Source: Bartonella sp. DB5-6 (GTDB taxonomy: Bacteria > Pseudomonadota > Alphaproteobacteria > Rhizobiales > Rhizobiaceae). From it: a stretch of DNA of 64,000 bases. Position 1 is the first letter of the stretch; every line of letters begins with the position of its first letter. The notes under the pieces were generated by a model, which was not told where the DNA came from, did no database searches, and was given only the letters and a program-made list of their open reading frames with translations. Below are positions 7,974 through 18,154 of this stretch, piece after piece. A program made the position numbers and the translations under genes. The DNA is taken from positions 251,409 through 315,408 of the forward strand of contig NZ_JH725114.1 of assembly GCF_000278115.1 (NCBI RefSeq), read 5' to 3'.

Positions 7974-9061
7974 TTGGATGGACTCTTGGACGATATTTTT
8001 TTATACGTTATTTCAAAACAACCTGTTATTTTTTGGGGGGTATTTTTATTCTTGCTCTTTTAATTGACTTTACAGAAAACTCTGGTCGGCTATCCCACCT
8101 TCCCCGTTATACGGCAAAAGATGCATTTCTCGTCTCTGTTTTACGCATCCCTTTTATCATGCAACAACTCATCCCCTTTATTGCACTCTTTTCTGCAATG
8201 GTAATGCTGATCTCGCTTAATCGAAAACTTGAACTTGTTGTGACTCGTTCAATCGGTGTTTCTGCATGGCAATTTCTCATGCCTGCCTGTTGTGGAGCTT
8301 TTCTTTTTGGATTATTTTCAATTCTTCTCATTAATCCGCTTGCCGCATGGAGCTTTTCTCAAGCAGAAAAAATAATGACTGAATGGCGTAGTAATAATGT
8401 ACTAACACCTCTTCATCACACACGTATCCCATGGTTCACACAACGTACAAATTCAGGTAGAACGACTATTGGTGCTAAATCTATCACGGACAAAGGACTT
8501 TCTCTTGTCGATGCAACCTTTGTACAATATAATGATAACGCAACAGTTAAAAATTGGATTAATACCAGAAAAGCAACATTAACAAACGGCGCTTGGCTGT
8601 TAACAAATGGAACAATCTATAAAATAGGGCATCCTCCTGAAAAATTTACTGTGTTTCAAATAAAAACCGATCTAAAACCTGAATTTTTAACTGAACGTTT
8701 AGTAAATCCAGCGACTATCCCGTTTTACCAATTGCCAAAAAAAATTATGATTGCACGTTCATTTGGCTATTCTGCCAATAATTTTGATATGTATTTACAA
8801 TCTTTGATTGCATTACCTGCACTACTTGTGGCAATGACTCTCATTGCAGCAACTGTATCCTTAAACTTTACACGCTTCGGACAATCTGGAATGTTGATTC
8901 TTGGTGGTGTAATCGCCGGATTCATGCTTTATGTTATTTCCATACTCGTTCAAGCTTTTGGTAATGCCGGATATATTCCACCAATTATTGCCGCTTGGAC
9001 ACCCGTTGTTATTGCATTATTTTTGGGAATCTCCTTTTTACTTCATAAAGAGGATGGCTAA
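7970..9061 (+). CDS. lptG: LPS export system permease LptG
   Basis: 363 residues, same YjgP/YjgQ architecture as its neighbour: membrane helices at the N-terminus (GRYFFIRYFKTTCYFLGGIF), a periplasmic jellyroll domain in the middle, and three helices at the C-terminus ending in WTPVVIALFLGISFLLHKEDG. It pairs with LptF in the LptB2FG transporter. Its ATG overlaps the lptF stop, and its stop directly abuts the GTG of lptD with no spacer, so all three LPS genes are tightly coupled. Confidence 0.93.
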   Translation: MIGWTLGRYFFIRYFKTTCYFLGGIFILALLIDFTENSGRLSHLPRYTAKDAFLVSVLRIPFIMQQLIPFIALFSAMVMLISLNRKLELVVTRSIGVSAWQFLMPACCGAFLFGLFSILLINPLAAWSFSQAEKIMTEWRSNNVLTPLHHTRIPWFTQRTNSGRTTIGAKSITDKGLSLVDATFVQYNDNATVKNWINTRKATLTNGAWLLTNGTIYKIGHPPEKFTVFQIKTDLKPEFLTERLVNPATIPFYQLPKKIMIARSFGYSANNFDMYLQSLIALPALLVAMTLIAATVSLNFTRFGQSGMLILGGVIAGFMLYVISILVQAFGNAGYIPPIIAAWTPVVIALFLGISFLLHKEDG

Positions 9062-11395
9062 GTGAAAGCATTAACAAATAAAAAAACAATTTTAACAAAA
9101 TTAACTACACTCTCTTTAGGAAGTATTATTGGCTTTATCCTAAGTGTATCTTTATGCTGTTATGCGTTCGCGCAAAACCATACCCCAAATTCCGTCCATC
9201 CTCTCTTACTCTCTGCTGATGAACTTATCTATAATCGTGATACAAATACTGTTTCTGCACAAGGGAACGTTCAAATCGAATATGATGGAAATAAAGTTGT
9301 CGCTAAAAAAGTGACTTATAATCAAAAAACAGGCAGAATCATAGCACAAGGAAACGTTAAAATTGTTCAAAAAGATGGTAATAAAATTTATTCCGACCAA
9401 ATTGATATGACTAAAGATTTTGGCGAAGGATTCGTCAATGCCTTGCGTATCGATACAGCAAACAATATCCATTTTGCAGCTGCCAGCGCTACACGCAGCA
9501 ACAGCCAGACAACCGTTTTCGACCATGCCACCTATACAGCCTGTGAACCTTGCTCTTATAAACCGGATAAAGAAGTTTTATGGAAGATTAGAGCGAGAAA
9601 GATTATATGGAATAACACCACCAAAAAAATTCGCTTTGAAAACAGCCGTTTTGAAATTTTTGGTGTACCTATTGTACAGTTTCCAAATTTTGAGCTCCAT
9701 GATCCAACTGTGAAACGTGTTAGTGGTCTCCTTGCTCCTCGTCTTTTTTATTCTGATTATCTAGGCTTGGGCATAAAAAATTCTTATTTCTGGAATCTCG
9801 CTCCCTATTATGATTTTACACTTTCTTCTACGCTCTATACCCAACAAGGACTCTTAACTGAGGGTGAATGGCGTCAACGTTTTAAAACGGGCAATTACAA
9901 CATTCGCTTCGCTCATATATACCAAATGAAACCTCACAACTTTGACCATGATACGATTGATGCACAGCATAAAAACCGTTATATGCTAGCAACAAAGGGG
10001 GATTTTCGTATTAACTCACGTTGGACTTATGGATGGGATATTTTTGCACAGTCTGATCGAAACTTTAGTCGTGCCTATAAACTTGAAAACTATAGTAATC
10101 CTACACAGCTTTCTCAAATTTATTTGAATGGTCTTTCAGGGAGGAATCACTTTGATATGCGTTTTTACCATTTCAAAATTCAAGATCTAATATTGAATGA
10201 CTCCCATTATGAACGCCACTCTCGGCAAGCGTGGGTTCTCCCCCGCATTGATTATTCTTTCACACCAGATGAGCCATTTTATACTGGGATACTTACCTTT
10301 CATAGCAATATGCAATCAATTTATCGTCGTCATACTGACTTCAATTCTACCGACTGGAACAATCATCCTCTTAATACAACTAGGCTTTCTGGTATAGCTG
10401 GAAATAGTTTTCGTTTAACAAACGAGCTCGAGTGGAAAAAGCGCTTCAACACACGCAAAGGACTCATATTAACCCCTATTTTCTCTCTACGTGCTGATAT
10501 TATTACAGCAAATACACACAAAAACCATTCTGCTTCTATAACAAACGATTCTTCATCGATATTTCGTGGCTCAGCACTCCGTGGCATAGCAACGGCAGGT
10601 TTGGAATTACAGTACCCCTTCCTCATTACATTGAGGAATTCTACACATATTATAGAACCAACAACACAAATTTTTATTCGTAATAATGAACAATATATCG
10701 GACAAGTCCCTAATGAAGACGCGCAAAGTTTTGTATTTGACGCAACAACTCTCTTTCAACGTAATAAATTCTCTGGTTATGACCGCGTAGAAGGTGGAAC
10801 AAGAGCTAATATAGGTCTCAGATATTCCGGAAACTTTAACAATGATTGGTCTCTTTATGGTCTTATTGGGCAATCCTTTCATCTTGCAGGAAAAAATTCT
10901 TTTGCAGAAAAGGACTTTGTCAACGTAGGTATTCATTCTAGCCTCGAAGAAAAACGTTCAGACTATGTTGCAATGTTTGGTGCAAACTATAAGAATGGTT
11001 TTTCTCTGGAAGCTCGTGGACGTTTTGATAAAAAAACAGGGAAAATTCACCGTAGTGAAATTGAAGCATCACAGAAATGGCAGAATTTTGGAGCAGCTGT
11101 ACAATATGCCTATATCGCAAGCCAACCAGATTATGAATATCCACAAGAGCGCCAAGAGATTTTTTTCCAAACTGATCTTAAACTAGCCAACTATTGGTCT
11201 CTTAGCAGCAATGCTGGTTATGATTTGGTATCCGGTACATTCGTAAAGCGGGGAATCAGCTTAAGTTATACAGATGAATGTTTCGGACTAACATTCGGTT
11301 ATCAGCAGGTCACTAATCCAGGGAAAAAAACACCTTTGCAAAATTTTAGTTTTTCTCTTTCATTGCGTACAATTGCCGATATTGGAAAAAGATAA
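9062..11395 (+). CDS. lptD: LPS-assembly outer-membrane protein LptD
   Basis: 777 residues beginning with GTG immediately after lptG. An N-terminal signal region (to about residue 38, ending YAFAQ) precedes an OstA/LptA-like jellyroll (LLLSADELIYNRDTNTVSAQGNV) and then the large C-terminal barrel domain. Cysteines at 161 and 164 (CEPC) and 740 (DECFG) are placed as in LptD proteins, where inter-domain disulfides are needed for maturation; which pairs form here is inference. The protein with lipoprotein LptE inserts LPS in the outer leaflet. The next gene is a SurA-like chaperone, a fitting neighbour because SurA assists LptD folding in model species. Confidence 0.93.
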   Translation: MKALTNKKTILTKLTTLSLGSIIGFILSVSLCCYAFAQNHTPNSVHPLLLSADELIYNRDTNTVSAQGNVQIEYDGNKVVAKKVTYNQKTGRIIAQGNVKIVQKDGNKIYSDQIDMTKDFGEGFVNALRIDTANNIHFAAASATRSNSQTTVFDHATYTACEPCSYKPDKEVLWKIRARKIIWNNTTKKIRFENSRFEIFGVPIVQFPNFELHDPTVKRVSGLLAPRLFYSDYLGLGIKNSYFWNLAPYYDFTLSSTLYTQQGLLTEGEWRQRFKTGNYNIRFAHIYQMKPHNFDHDTIDAQHKNRYMLATKGDFRINSRWTYGWDIFAQSDRNFSRAYKLENYSNPTQLSQIYLNGLSGRNHFDMRFYHFKIQDLILNDSHYERHSRQAWVLPRIDYSFTPDEPFYTGILTFHSNMQSIYRRHTDFNSTDWNNHPLNTTRLSGIAGNSFRLTNELEWKKRFNTRKGLILTPIFSLRADIITANTHKNHSASITNDSSSIFRGSALRGIATAGLELQYPFLITLRNSTHIIEPTTQIFIRNNEQYIGQVPNEDAQSFVFDATTLFQRNKFSGYDRVEGGTRANIGLRYSGNFNNDWSLYGLIGQSFHLAGKNSFAEKDFVNVGIHSSLEEKRSDYVAMFGANYKNGFSLEARGRFDKKTGKIHRSEIEASQKWQNFGAAVQYAYIASQPDYEYPQERQEIFFQTDLKLANYWSLSSNAGYDLVSGTFVKRGISLSYTDECFGLTFGYQQVTNPGKKTPLQNFSFSLSLRTIADIGKR

Positions 11396-11511
11396 ACTCA
11401 AATTTATAAAGAGAATGTATAATAAGTTTAACTTATCGTTGTTTTTATGACAAAAAACGTATATTTTAAGTAATTAATTAGAATTCATGAACAATGCGAA
11501 GGCCTACTTAC

Positions 11512-12468
11512 ATGAAAAAATTTAAAAAGGGTATTCTTGCTTTATTTTGTATTACACCTTTGAGTGTAAACAACCTGATGGTAAGTCAGTTTTTAATGCC
11601 GCCAGTCTTCGCGCAAACTGTCATTGCTGTCACAGTCAATGGCAATCCTATCACAAATTATGATATACAAAGACGTGCTGCTTTTCTTAGATTACAACAA
11701 AAACAAGGTAATCTTGTTGCACAAGCTAAGAATGAGCTTATCAATGAAATACTCAAAAACATCGAAATAAAGCGCCGTAATATTGAAGTAAGCAATAACG
11801 AAGTCGAAAGTGCTTTTGAGAATTTTGCAACACAAAATAATATGAGCATTGATCAGCTCAACCAGATTCTAATTCAAAATGATATCACAGTGCAACACTT
11901 TAAAGATTATATTCGTGGTCAAATAGGATGGGGACGTCTTGTTAATGCGCGCTATCAATCTGAAGCGGCTATAATCACCGAACAAGAAGCTGTACGCAGA
12001 ATATTAAAAAATGGTGGTGTGAAACCTTCAACCAATGAATATACACTACAACGAATTGTTTTTGTTATTCCTGCGCATCGTCGTTCAGAAATCTTTGAAA
12101 GACGTCAGAGAGAAGCAAACAATTTTCGTGCACATTTCCGAGGATGTGCTAACACCAGAAAACAGGCAAGTGGTATTTTAGATGTTACTGTCCGCAACTT
12201 GGGAAAGTTTCTTGAACCCCAGCTTCCTAGTGCGTGGGAGCAAGCTATTCTTGCAACGCCTGTAGGAAAAATGACCCAATTGCAAGAAACATCTGATGGA
12301 ATTGAAGCGCTTGCTGTCTGCAAAATAAAAAGAGTTTCTGATGATTATGTTGCACGACTCATATTTTCTATTCAAGATAATAAGCAAAAAAGCTCACAAG
12401 AACTTGAAAAATTAAGCGAAAAATATTTGGAAGAATTACGGCGGGTAGCGCGTATTCAAAACTCATAA
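11512..12468 (+). CDS. SurA-like periplasmic chaperone/peptidyl-prolyl isomerase
   Basis: 318 residues from the ATG at 11512, which has GAAGG nine bases upstream; an ATG at 11494 would add six residues. A signal peptide ends near VFAQ, followed directly by the SurA N-terminal domain (VIAVTVNGNPITNYDIQRRA) and a helical region with repeated NNEVESAFE/NNMSIDQL motifs. The C-terminal part is a divergent parvulin-like domain (residues ~165-275). By family it escorts outer-membrane proteins to BAM. It sits between lptD and pdxA, the common alphaproteobacterial arrangement, and its stop overlaps the pdxA start (TAATG). Confidence 0.85.
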   Translation: MKKFKKGILALFCITPLSVNNLMVSQFLMPPVFAQTVIAVTVNGNPITNYDIQRRAAFLRLQQKQGNLVAQAKNELINEILKNIEIKRRNIEVSNNEVESAFENFATQNNMSIDQLNQILIQNDITVQHFKDYIRGQIGWGRLVNARYQSEAAIITEQEAVRRILKNGGVKPSTNEYTLQRIVFVIPAHRRSEIFERRQREANNFRAHFRGCANTRKQASGILDVTVRNLGKFLEPQLPSAWEQAILATPVGKMTQLQETSDGIEALAVCKIKRVSDDYVARLIFSIQDNKQKSSQELEKLSEKYLEELRRVARIQNS

Positions 12469-13481
12469 TGGCTGCACTTGTTGTTAGTGGTGGTGATCCT
12501 GCCGGAATTGGTCCTGAAATAGTACTAAAAGCGTGGAGTTTGCGTGTGACACGTCAAGTTCCACCCTTTGTGCTTCTTGCTGATCCAAACGTTATTCGTT
12601 CGCGCGCTCGTTTTTTACATATAGATGTTGAGGTGGAATCTGTTTTAATAAATAATCCTGTAAAAAACTTTCAAACCGCTCTTCCTATAATACCATTAAA
12701 AAACCGACAAAGCGATAAACTAGGCTTACCTTCACCAGATAATGCTGCTGGAATAATTGAAGCGATTAAACGCAGCGTTCAGTTGATTCGAGATGGGCAT
12801 GCATGCGCACTCATCACTTGCCCTATTGCAAAAAAAAAACTTTACGACGCTGGGTTTAAATTTCCAGGTCATACAGAATTTTTAGCTGATTTGGCCTATA
12901 CAATCTTTAACAAATGCTATCATCCGGTTATGATGTTATCTGGACCTCGATTAAAAACAGTTCCCATTACTGTTCATATTCCATTCACTGAAGTCCCCTC
13001 ACATCTCACCCGCGATTTAATTATTCAAACGGCATTAATTACTGAAAACGACTTAAGAACGCGATTTAAAATAACTTCGCCTCGTCTCGCTATTGCTGGC
13101 CTTAATCCTCATGCTGGAGAAGAAGGTACAATGGGTAAAGAAGATATTGAAATTATCATTCCTGCGGTTGAATACCTTAAAAATAAAGGACTCAATATTG
13201 TAGGTCCACTGCCTGCCGATACAATGTTCCATGAAAGAGCAAGACAATCATATGATGTTGCCCTTTGCATGTATCACGACCAAGCCCTTATTCCTGTTAA
13301 AACATTAGACTTTGACAGCACTGTCAATATCACTTTAGGACTCCCTTTTATTCGTACTTCACCAGATCATGGAACTGCTTTTGATATTGCTGATAAAGGA
13401 ATAGCCTCTCCTGAAAGCTTTATTTCTGCTCTTAAACTTGCAAACAAACTTGCAAAAAATAGTTTGATACCATGCCAATAG
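12468..13481 (+). CDS. pdxA: 4-hydroxythreonine-4-phosphate dehydrogenase
   Basis: 337 residues with the PdxA signatures: [15 protein letters not shown] at the N-terminus, CPIAKKKL and [11 protein letters not shown] in the middle, [31 protein letters not shown] and [12 protein letters not shown] with the metal-binding His/Asp residues. It oxidises 4-phosphohydroxy-L-threonine in vitamin B6 biosynthesis, acting with PdxJ. The ATG shares a base with the upstream stop, and its own end overlaps rsmA by 10 bases. A run of ten A (12830-12839) encodes the KKK stretch, a slippage-prone site inside an otherwise intact frame. Confidence 0.95.
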   Translation: MAALVVSGGDPAGIGPEIVLKAWSLRVTRQVPPFVLLADPNVIRSRARFLHIDVEVESVLINNPVKNFQTALPIIPLKNRQSDKLGLPSPDNAAGIIEAIKRSVQLIRDGHACALITCPIAKKKLYDAGFKFPGHTEFLADLAYTIFNKCYHPVMMLSGPRLKTVPITVHIPFTEVPSHLTRDLIIQTALITENDLRTRFKITSPRLAIAGLNPHAGEEGTMGKEDIEIIIPAVEYLKNKGLNIVGPLPADTMFHERARQSYDVALCMYHDQALIPVKTLDFDSTVNITLGLPFIRTSPDHGTAFDIADKGIASPESFISALKLANKLAKNSLIPCQ

Positions 13482-14302
13482 ATAATCTTCCTCCTCTGCG
13501 TGAAGTAATTAATAAATATCGATTACAAGCTCATAAATCTTTGGGACAAAATTTTCTTTTTGATCTTAATTTAACATCTAAAATTGCTCATCAAGCAGGA
13601 AATATAGAAGGAAAACCTGTTATTGAAGTTGGTCCAGGTCCTGGAGGTCTGACACGTGCCTTACTTGCAAAAGGTGCCATTGTAACAGCGATAGAGCGTG
13701 ATGAACGCTGTATACCAGCTCTTTTAGAGATAGAACAGCACTATCCACAAAAACTAAAACTTATTTGTAACGACGCACTGAAGCAAGATTTCTCAAAACT
13801 CTTTGCAACATATCCAGAAAAACCACGCATTATTGCAAACCTACCCTATAACATTGGAACACAACTGTTGTTAAATTGGCTATTATCTGAACCATGGCCT
13901 CCTTTCTATGAATCAATGACATTGATGTTTCAACGTGAAGTTGCCCAACGTATTATTGCAAAACCTCAATCAACCCATTATGGACGTCTTAGCGTCTTAA
14001 CTGGATGGCGTACCACTGCTAAAATTGCTTTTGATGTGCCACCTCAAGCCTTCATACCAGCACCCAAAATAACTTCTTCCGTTGTTCACATCATTCCGCG
14101 AACACAACCTCTTACCTGCTCCGCGCAAAAATTAAGCTTTGTCACAAAAAACGCTTTTGGTCAAAGACGAAAAATGCTTCGTCAAAATCTCAAAATACTT
14201 GGAGATGAAATGCTTTTTAAAAAAGCTGGAATCGATGGAACACGCCGTGCTGAAACTCTTTCAATTGCCGAATTTGTGGCTTTAGCTAATTTGGTGATTT
14301 AA
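13472..14302 (+). CDS. rsmA: 16S rRNA (adenine1518-N6/adenine1519-N6)-dimethyltransferase
   Basis: 276 residues of the KsgA/RsmA family: [10 protein letters not shown] at the N-terminus, the SAM-binding [15 protein letters not shown] (51-65), and the catalytic NLPY motif (123-126, in [13 protein letters not shown]). It dimethylates two adjacent adenines at the 3' end of 16S rRNA during 30S maturation; loss in other bacteria gives kasugamycin resistance. It overlaps pdxA by ten bases and is the last gene of the lpt operon; the next gene, gmk, converges from the other strand 46 bases away, with no clear terminator between. Confidence 0.95.
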   Translation: MPIDNLPPLREVINKYRLQAHKSLGQNFLFDLNLTSKIAHQAGNIEGKPVIEVGPGPGGLTRALLAKGAIVTAIERDERCIPALLEIEQHYPQKLKLICNDALKQDFSKLFATYPEKPRIIANLPYNIGTQLLLNWLLSEPWPPFYESMTLMFQREVAQRIIAKPQSTHYGRLSVLTGWRTTAKIAFDVPPQAFIPAPKITSSVVHIIPRTQPLTCSAQKLSFVTKNAFGQRRKMLRQNLKILGDEMLFKKAGIDGTRRAETLSIAEFVALANLVI

Positions 14303-14348
14303 AAAGCAAGCATTTTTCTCATTATTCCTTTTCAAAACAATAAGAATA

Positions 14349-15017
14349 TCAATCAATCTCTTCAGCAATAAGCTCATCAATGAAAGGTTCAAGAAATGAG
14401 CATCGCTCACGTTTTGCTGTTTCAGCTAAATAAATCGATTTAATAAGCGACAAAGACTGATTTAAGTCCTTATTAATAACAACATAATCATAAGAACGCC
14501 AATGCTGCATTTCCGTCCGTGCATTCTCCAATCGCAAATTAATGATGTCTTGGCTATCTTCTGCTCGACGATATAAACGTGAAACGAGCTCTTTCATTGA
14601 TGGTGGAAGAATAAAAACAGATACGGTATCTCCTAGCATCTTTTTTTGAAGCTGCTCTGCACCTTGATAATCAATATCAAATAACATATCTCGTCCAGCA
14701 CTCAACGCATTTTCAACGCTTTCACGTAAAGTGCCGTAATAATTTCCATGAACTTCTGCCCATTCAATAAACTCTTCACCATCACGCTTACGTTCAAACT
14801 CTTTCTTTGAAATAAAATGATAATGAAGACCATTCACTTCACTAGGACGTCTTTGCCGTGTTGTCATGCTTATAGAGAGTTCTAATTGTCCATCTTTCAA
14901 AAGTAAGCGAGAAAGGGTTGATTTACCAGCTCCTGAAGGTGAAGAGAGAATAAATAAAAAACCGCGACGTTTATCTCTTTTTTTAGCAGCCAATTCATCC
15001 TCAAAGAATGTCATCAT
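14349..15017 (-). CDS. gmk: Guanylate kinase
   Basis: 222 residues. The P-loop [10 protein letters not shown] (27-35) and the GMP-binding [21 protein letters not shown] segment (given here as [16 protein letters not shown]) with YHF are diagnostic, as are [14 protein letters not shown] and the lid region with RLENA. It phosphorylates GMP to GDP in purine salvage and synthesis. It is the last gene of the fabF-mltG-gmk run and follows mltG by 61 bases. In many relatives yicC lies between mltG and gmk; there is no room for it here. Confidence 0.95.
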   Translation of the reverse strand: MMTFFEDELAAKKRDKRRGFLFILSSPSGAGKSTLSRLLLKDGQLELSISMTTRQRRPSEVNGLHYHFISKKEFERKRDGEEFIEWAEVHGNYYGTLRESVENALSAGRDMLFDIDYQGAEQLQKKMLGDTVSVFILPPSMKELVSRLYRRAEDSQDIINLRLENARTEMQHWRSYDYVVINKDLNQSLSLIKSIYLAETAKRERCSFLEPFIDELIAEEID

Positions 15018-15078
15018 ATTGTTTTACTTTTTTAACTTTTCTTCAAAACTTCAATAATACGTTTTTTATAGTCCCCAA

Positions 15079-16188
15079 TTAATGTGTTGCTCTTAATGCT
15101 CGCCATTTGCGAACATTCATATTATGTTCCTCCAAAGTTCTAGAAAAAACATGCCCTCCTGAACCATCCGCTACAAAATAGAGCACGTCACTGCTCGGCG
15201 GATGCGCTACCGCTTTTAAAGAATCGCGGCCTGGATTCGCAATAGCTGTCGGTGGCAAACCATTAATTTTATACGTATTATATGGTGTTTCCTTTTCAAG
15301 ATCTGAACGGTAAATTGCACGACCGGATGGCATTCCTTTTCCACCAAAGAGACCATAAATTACCGTTGGATCAGATTGAAGACGCATATGTTTTGCAAGA
15401 CGGTTATAAAATACAGCAGCAACCTTTGGTCTCTCTGCTGCAATTCCTGTTTCTTTCTCCACAATAGATGCCAATATAACAAATTCATCAATGGTTTTGA
15501 TTGGTAAATCAGGTGAACGCGTAGCCCATATAGCATGAATTAATTTTGTCTGTCCTTCGCGCAGTCTATTTATAATTTCTTCACGCGTTGTTCCCCGAAT
15601 AAAACGAACAGTATCCGTCATCAAACTGCCTTCTGGTGGCAAAACTTTTGGAAGATCTCCAATTAAAATTTCATTAGCAGCTAACCGATCAAAAACTTGT
15701 TGAACCGTTAAACCTTCCGGCACTGTAAACGTATATTCAACAGATTTTCCTTTCACAAGGATATCCATAATATCCCGCATCGAAGCACGAGCTGGAATTA
15801 AATATTCACCAGCCTTAAGATGTGTTGTCTTTTGATGGTAACCAACCCCATAAACAAAAATATCCGATGATCGAATAAGACCGCGTTTTTCAAGCAGTGA
15901 AGCAATTTCACGAATTCCCGTTCCAGGATAGATAAAAACGACTTTCTCTCCCTCTGCCATCCCCTTTCCTTCAAAAATACTTTTTCCAATATAAAGAGGA
16001 ACACTTATGGCCAAAATAACAACCACAACCATCATCAGAAAAAAATGACCAAGAACTACCAACGGATTACGTACGATAGATGACTTCTTTCGTTTTTTAT
16101 GTGCTAACATACCATTATTATCTGCTAAATTATTTAAAGAGAAATCACCTCTGTCCTTTAGTGCTCTTTTATTTTTCACATCGGACAC
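15079..16188 (-). CDS. mltG: Endolytic murein transglycosylase MltG (YceG-like)
   Basis: About 369 residues. A cytoplasmic basic N-terminus (KKRKKSSIVRN) leads to one membrane helix (VVLGHFFLMMVVVVILAISV), a LysM-like region, then the YceG catalytic domain with ILASIVEKETGIAAERP and VAAVFYNRLAKHMRLQSDPT, whose Glu is the catalytic residue in the family. MltG cuts nascent glycan strands and sets their length. No ATG exists at the N-terminus. GTG at 16188 is chosen because GAGG lies nine bases upstream; TTG at 16203 is the alternative. It follows fabF with a gap of about 100 bases. Confidence 0.9.
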   Translation of the reverse strand: MSDVKNKRALKDRGDFSLNNLADNNGMLAHKKRKKSSIVRNPLVVLGHFFLMMVVVVILAISVPLYIGKSIFEGKGMAEGEKVVFIYPGTGIREIASLLEKRGLIRSSDIFVYGVGYHQKTTHLKAGEYLIPARASMRDIMDILVKGKSVEYTFTVPEGLTVQQVFDRLAANEILIGDLPKVLPPEGSLMTDTVRFIRGTTREEIINRLREGQTKLIHAIWATRSPDLPIKTIDEFVILASIVEKETGIAAERPKVAAVFYNRLAKHMRLQSDPTVIYGLFGGKGMPSGRAIYRSDLEKETPYNTYKINGLPPTAIANPGRDSLKAVAHPPSSDVLYFVADGSGGHVFSRTLEEHNMNVRKWRALRATH

Positions 16189-16294
16189 GACTACCAACCT
16201 CAATAACTTCTAGGTAGTATATTATAATTTCTCACTCAACCCCTATAACTAAAGAATAAAACTCAGAAGCAAAAGAAACAAATAAAACTCTTTA

Positions 16295-17557
16295 CTACCC
16301 CTTAAAACGTCGCATCACCAAAGATGCATTTGTCCCACCAAATCCAAAAGAATTGGAAAGAATTATATCAATCTTTCGTTCTCGCGGTTTATGTGGAACA
16401 AGATCAATTTTTGTTTCAATAGATGGATTGTCAAGATTAAGTGTTGCTGGAGCTATATTATCTCGTATGGCTAAAATACAAAAAATAGCCTCAGCAGCAC
16501 CGGCTGCACCAAGTAAATGACCCACAGATGACTTCGTTGACGACATGGACACATGTGGTGCATAATGTCCTAAAACACGTTCAACAGCAGATAGCTCGAT
16601 GACATCAGCCATTGTTGACGTTCCGTGAGCATTAATGTAATCAAGTTCACTTACATTTACTTGTGCACGCTTAAGGGCCGCCATCATACTGCGCTGTGCA
16701 CCTTCACCACTCTCTGAAGGAGCTGTAATGTGGTAAGCGTCACCAGATAAACCATAGCCAATAATCTCAGCATAAATACGAGCATCTCGCTTTTTTGCAT
16801 GTTCAAGCTCTTCTAAAACAACAATTGCAGCTCCCTCTCCCATCACAAAGCCATCACGATCAGCATCATAAGGACGTGAGGCTCGTTCAGGCTCATCATT
16901 ACGACAAGTAGAAAGAGCTCTACAAGCAGAAAAACCAGCAAGAGATATTCGATTTATCGGCGATTCAGTTCCACCCGCCACCATTACATCTGCATCACCC
17001 AACACAATTAAACGCGCTGCATCACCAATTGCATGCGCTCCTGTCGAACAAGCTGTTACAACCGAATGATTAGGACCGCGCAAACCATATTTTATAGACA
17101 CATAACCAGAAGCAAGATTAATCAAACGTCCTGGAATAAAGAAGGGAGAAACACGCCGTGGACCTTTATCACGAAGCGTATAACCAGCCTCAACAATGCC
17201 TTCAATGCCACCAATCCCCGAACCAATTAATACGCCTGTGCAAATCTGATCTTCATCACTTTGAGGAAACCACCCAGCATCTGAAAGTGCTTGCTCAGCA
17301 GCAGCCATTGCATAAACAATAAATGCATCCACTTTACGCTGCTCCTTGGGGTCCATATGCAAATCTGCATTATATGTACCATCTGTTCCATCTCCCAAGG
17401 GGATACGAGCAGCAATCTGGCATGGCAAATCGGACACATCAAATTCAGTAATACGTCGAACTCCACTTTTCCCTTCAAGAAGTCGTCTCCAACTATACTC
17501 GACATCACCAGCTAATGGAGACACCAATCCTAAACCAGTAATAACAACACGTCTCAT
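16295..17557 (-). CDS. fabF: 3-oxoacyl-[ACP] synthase II
   Basis: 420 residues, full length for KAS II. The catalytic Cys is C170 in VVTACSTGAHAIG; the two active-site histidines are in NAHGTSTMADVIE and SSVGHLLGAAGAAE. The C-terminus SFGFGGTNASLV is the usual thiolase-fold ending. It condenses malonyl-ACP with acyl-ACP in fatty-acid elongation. It is the gene after acpP, about 100 bases downstream and beyond a hairpin at 17624-17650, so acpP can be transcribed separately at a higher level. Confidence 0.96.
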   Translation of the reverse strand: MRRVVITGLGLVSPLAGDVEYSWRRLLEGKSGVRRITEFDVSDLPCQIAARIPLGDGTDGTYNADLHMDPKEQRKVDAFIVYAMAAAEQALSDAGWFPQSDEDQICTGVLIGSGIGGIEGIVEAGYTLRDKGPRRVSPFFIPGRLINLASGYVSIKYGLRGPNHSVVTACSTGAHAIGDAARLIVLGDADVMVAGGTESPINRISLAGFSACRALSTCRNDEPERASRPYDADRDGFVMGEGAAIVVLEELEHAKKRDARIYAEIIGYGLSGDAYHITAPSESGEGAQRSMMAALKRAQVNVSELDYINAHGTSTMADVIELSAVERVLGHYAPHVSMSSTKSSVGHLLGAAGAAEAIFCILAIRDNIAPATLNLDNPSIETKIDLVPHKPRERKIDIILSNSFGFGGTNASLVMRRFKG

Positions 17558-17623
17558 AACTTCTAACCTTGAATTGAGATTGCTCCCTCAAAGCTCACTT
17601 CTCAAAACAGCCCCAAAGAATAT

Positions 17624-17650
17624 AGGCAAAAGTATTTTACGCTTTTGCCT
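17624..17650 (-). terminator. Hairpin between acpP and fabF
   Basis: A nine-base stem (AGGCAAAAG / CTTTTGCCT) with a nine-base loop begins nine bases after the acpP stop on the minus strand. The 3' side continues into ATATTCTTT, only a weak T-run. It probably stops or slows some transcripts, giving more acpP than fabF mRNA, or protects the acpP 3' end. Confidence 0.5.
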
Positions 17651-17658
17651 TTCAGTTA

Positions 17659-17895
17659 TCACGCAGAAGCTTTATCGATAAACTTTACTGCATCACCAAC
17701 CGTGAAAATCGTTTCAGCGGCTTCATCTGGGATTTCTACACCAAACTCTTCTTCAAAAGCCATAACGAGCTCAACCGTATCAAGGCTATCTGCTCCTAGA
17801 TCATCGATAAAGCTTGCATTTTCTACGACTTTATCTGCATTAACACCAAGATGCTCCACGATAATTTTCTTAACGCGCTCTACTGTATCACTCAT
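17659..17895 (-). CDS. acpP: Acyl carrier protein
   Basis: 78 residues, acidic, with the phosphopantetheine attachment serine at residue 37 in the motif [13 protein letters not shown]. It carries growing acyl chains for FabD, FabF and FabG encoded beside it and is activated by AcpS, whose gene is at 45480-45881. GAGGATTTCAAC in front of the ATG provides a strong ribosome binding site. It sits between fabG (263 bases upstream) and fabF, with a hairpin directly after the stop. Confidence 0.97.
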   Translation of the reverse strand: MSDTVERVKKIIVEHLGVNADKVVENASFIDDLGADSLDTVELVMAFEEEFGVEIPDEAAETIFTVGDAVKFIDKASA

Positions 17896-18154
17896 GTTGA
17901 AATCCTCAAATTTATATTATTTCCTATAATTTGGTTAGCTATATCTGATCATCTAATCAAGCAATAGATGCATTACTCTAAAGATTTTAGCAGCGATTTA
18001 AAACATCCTGTGGATATCCCCTACAAAATAAACCAATCTGACACCCTGACATAAATTGATTAACTCACCATGTTAAAGAAATATATGTGTCTTTTCATTT
18101 CATTACTATCTAAAATAATAAAACTTATAAATCAATGTGGAATAAAGCAAATAC

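Noticed and set aside
17033..17230. Plus-strand frames opposite fabF and acpP
   Set aside because: Shadows of well-supported genes on the other strand.
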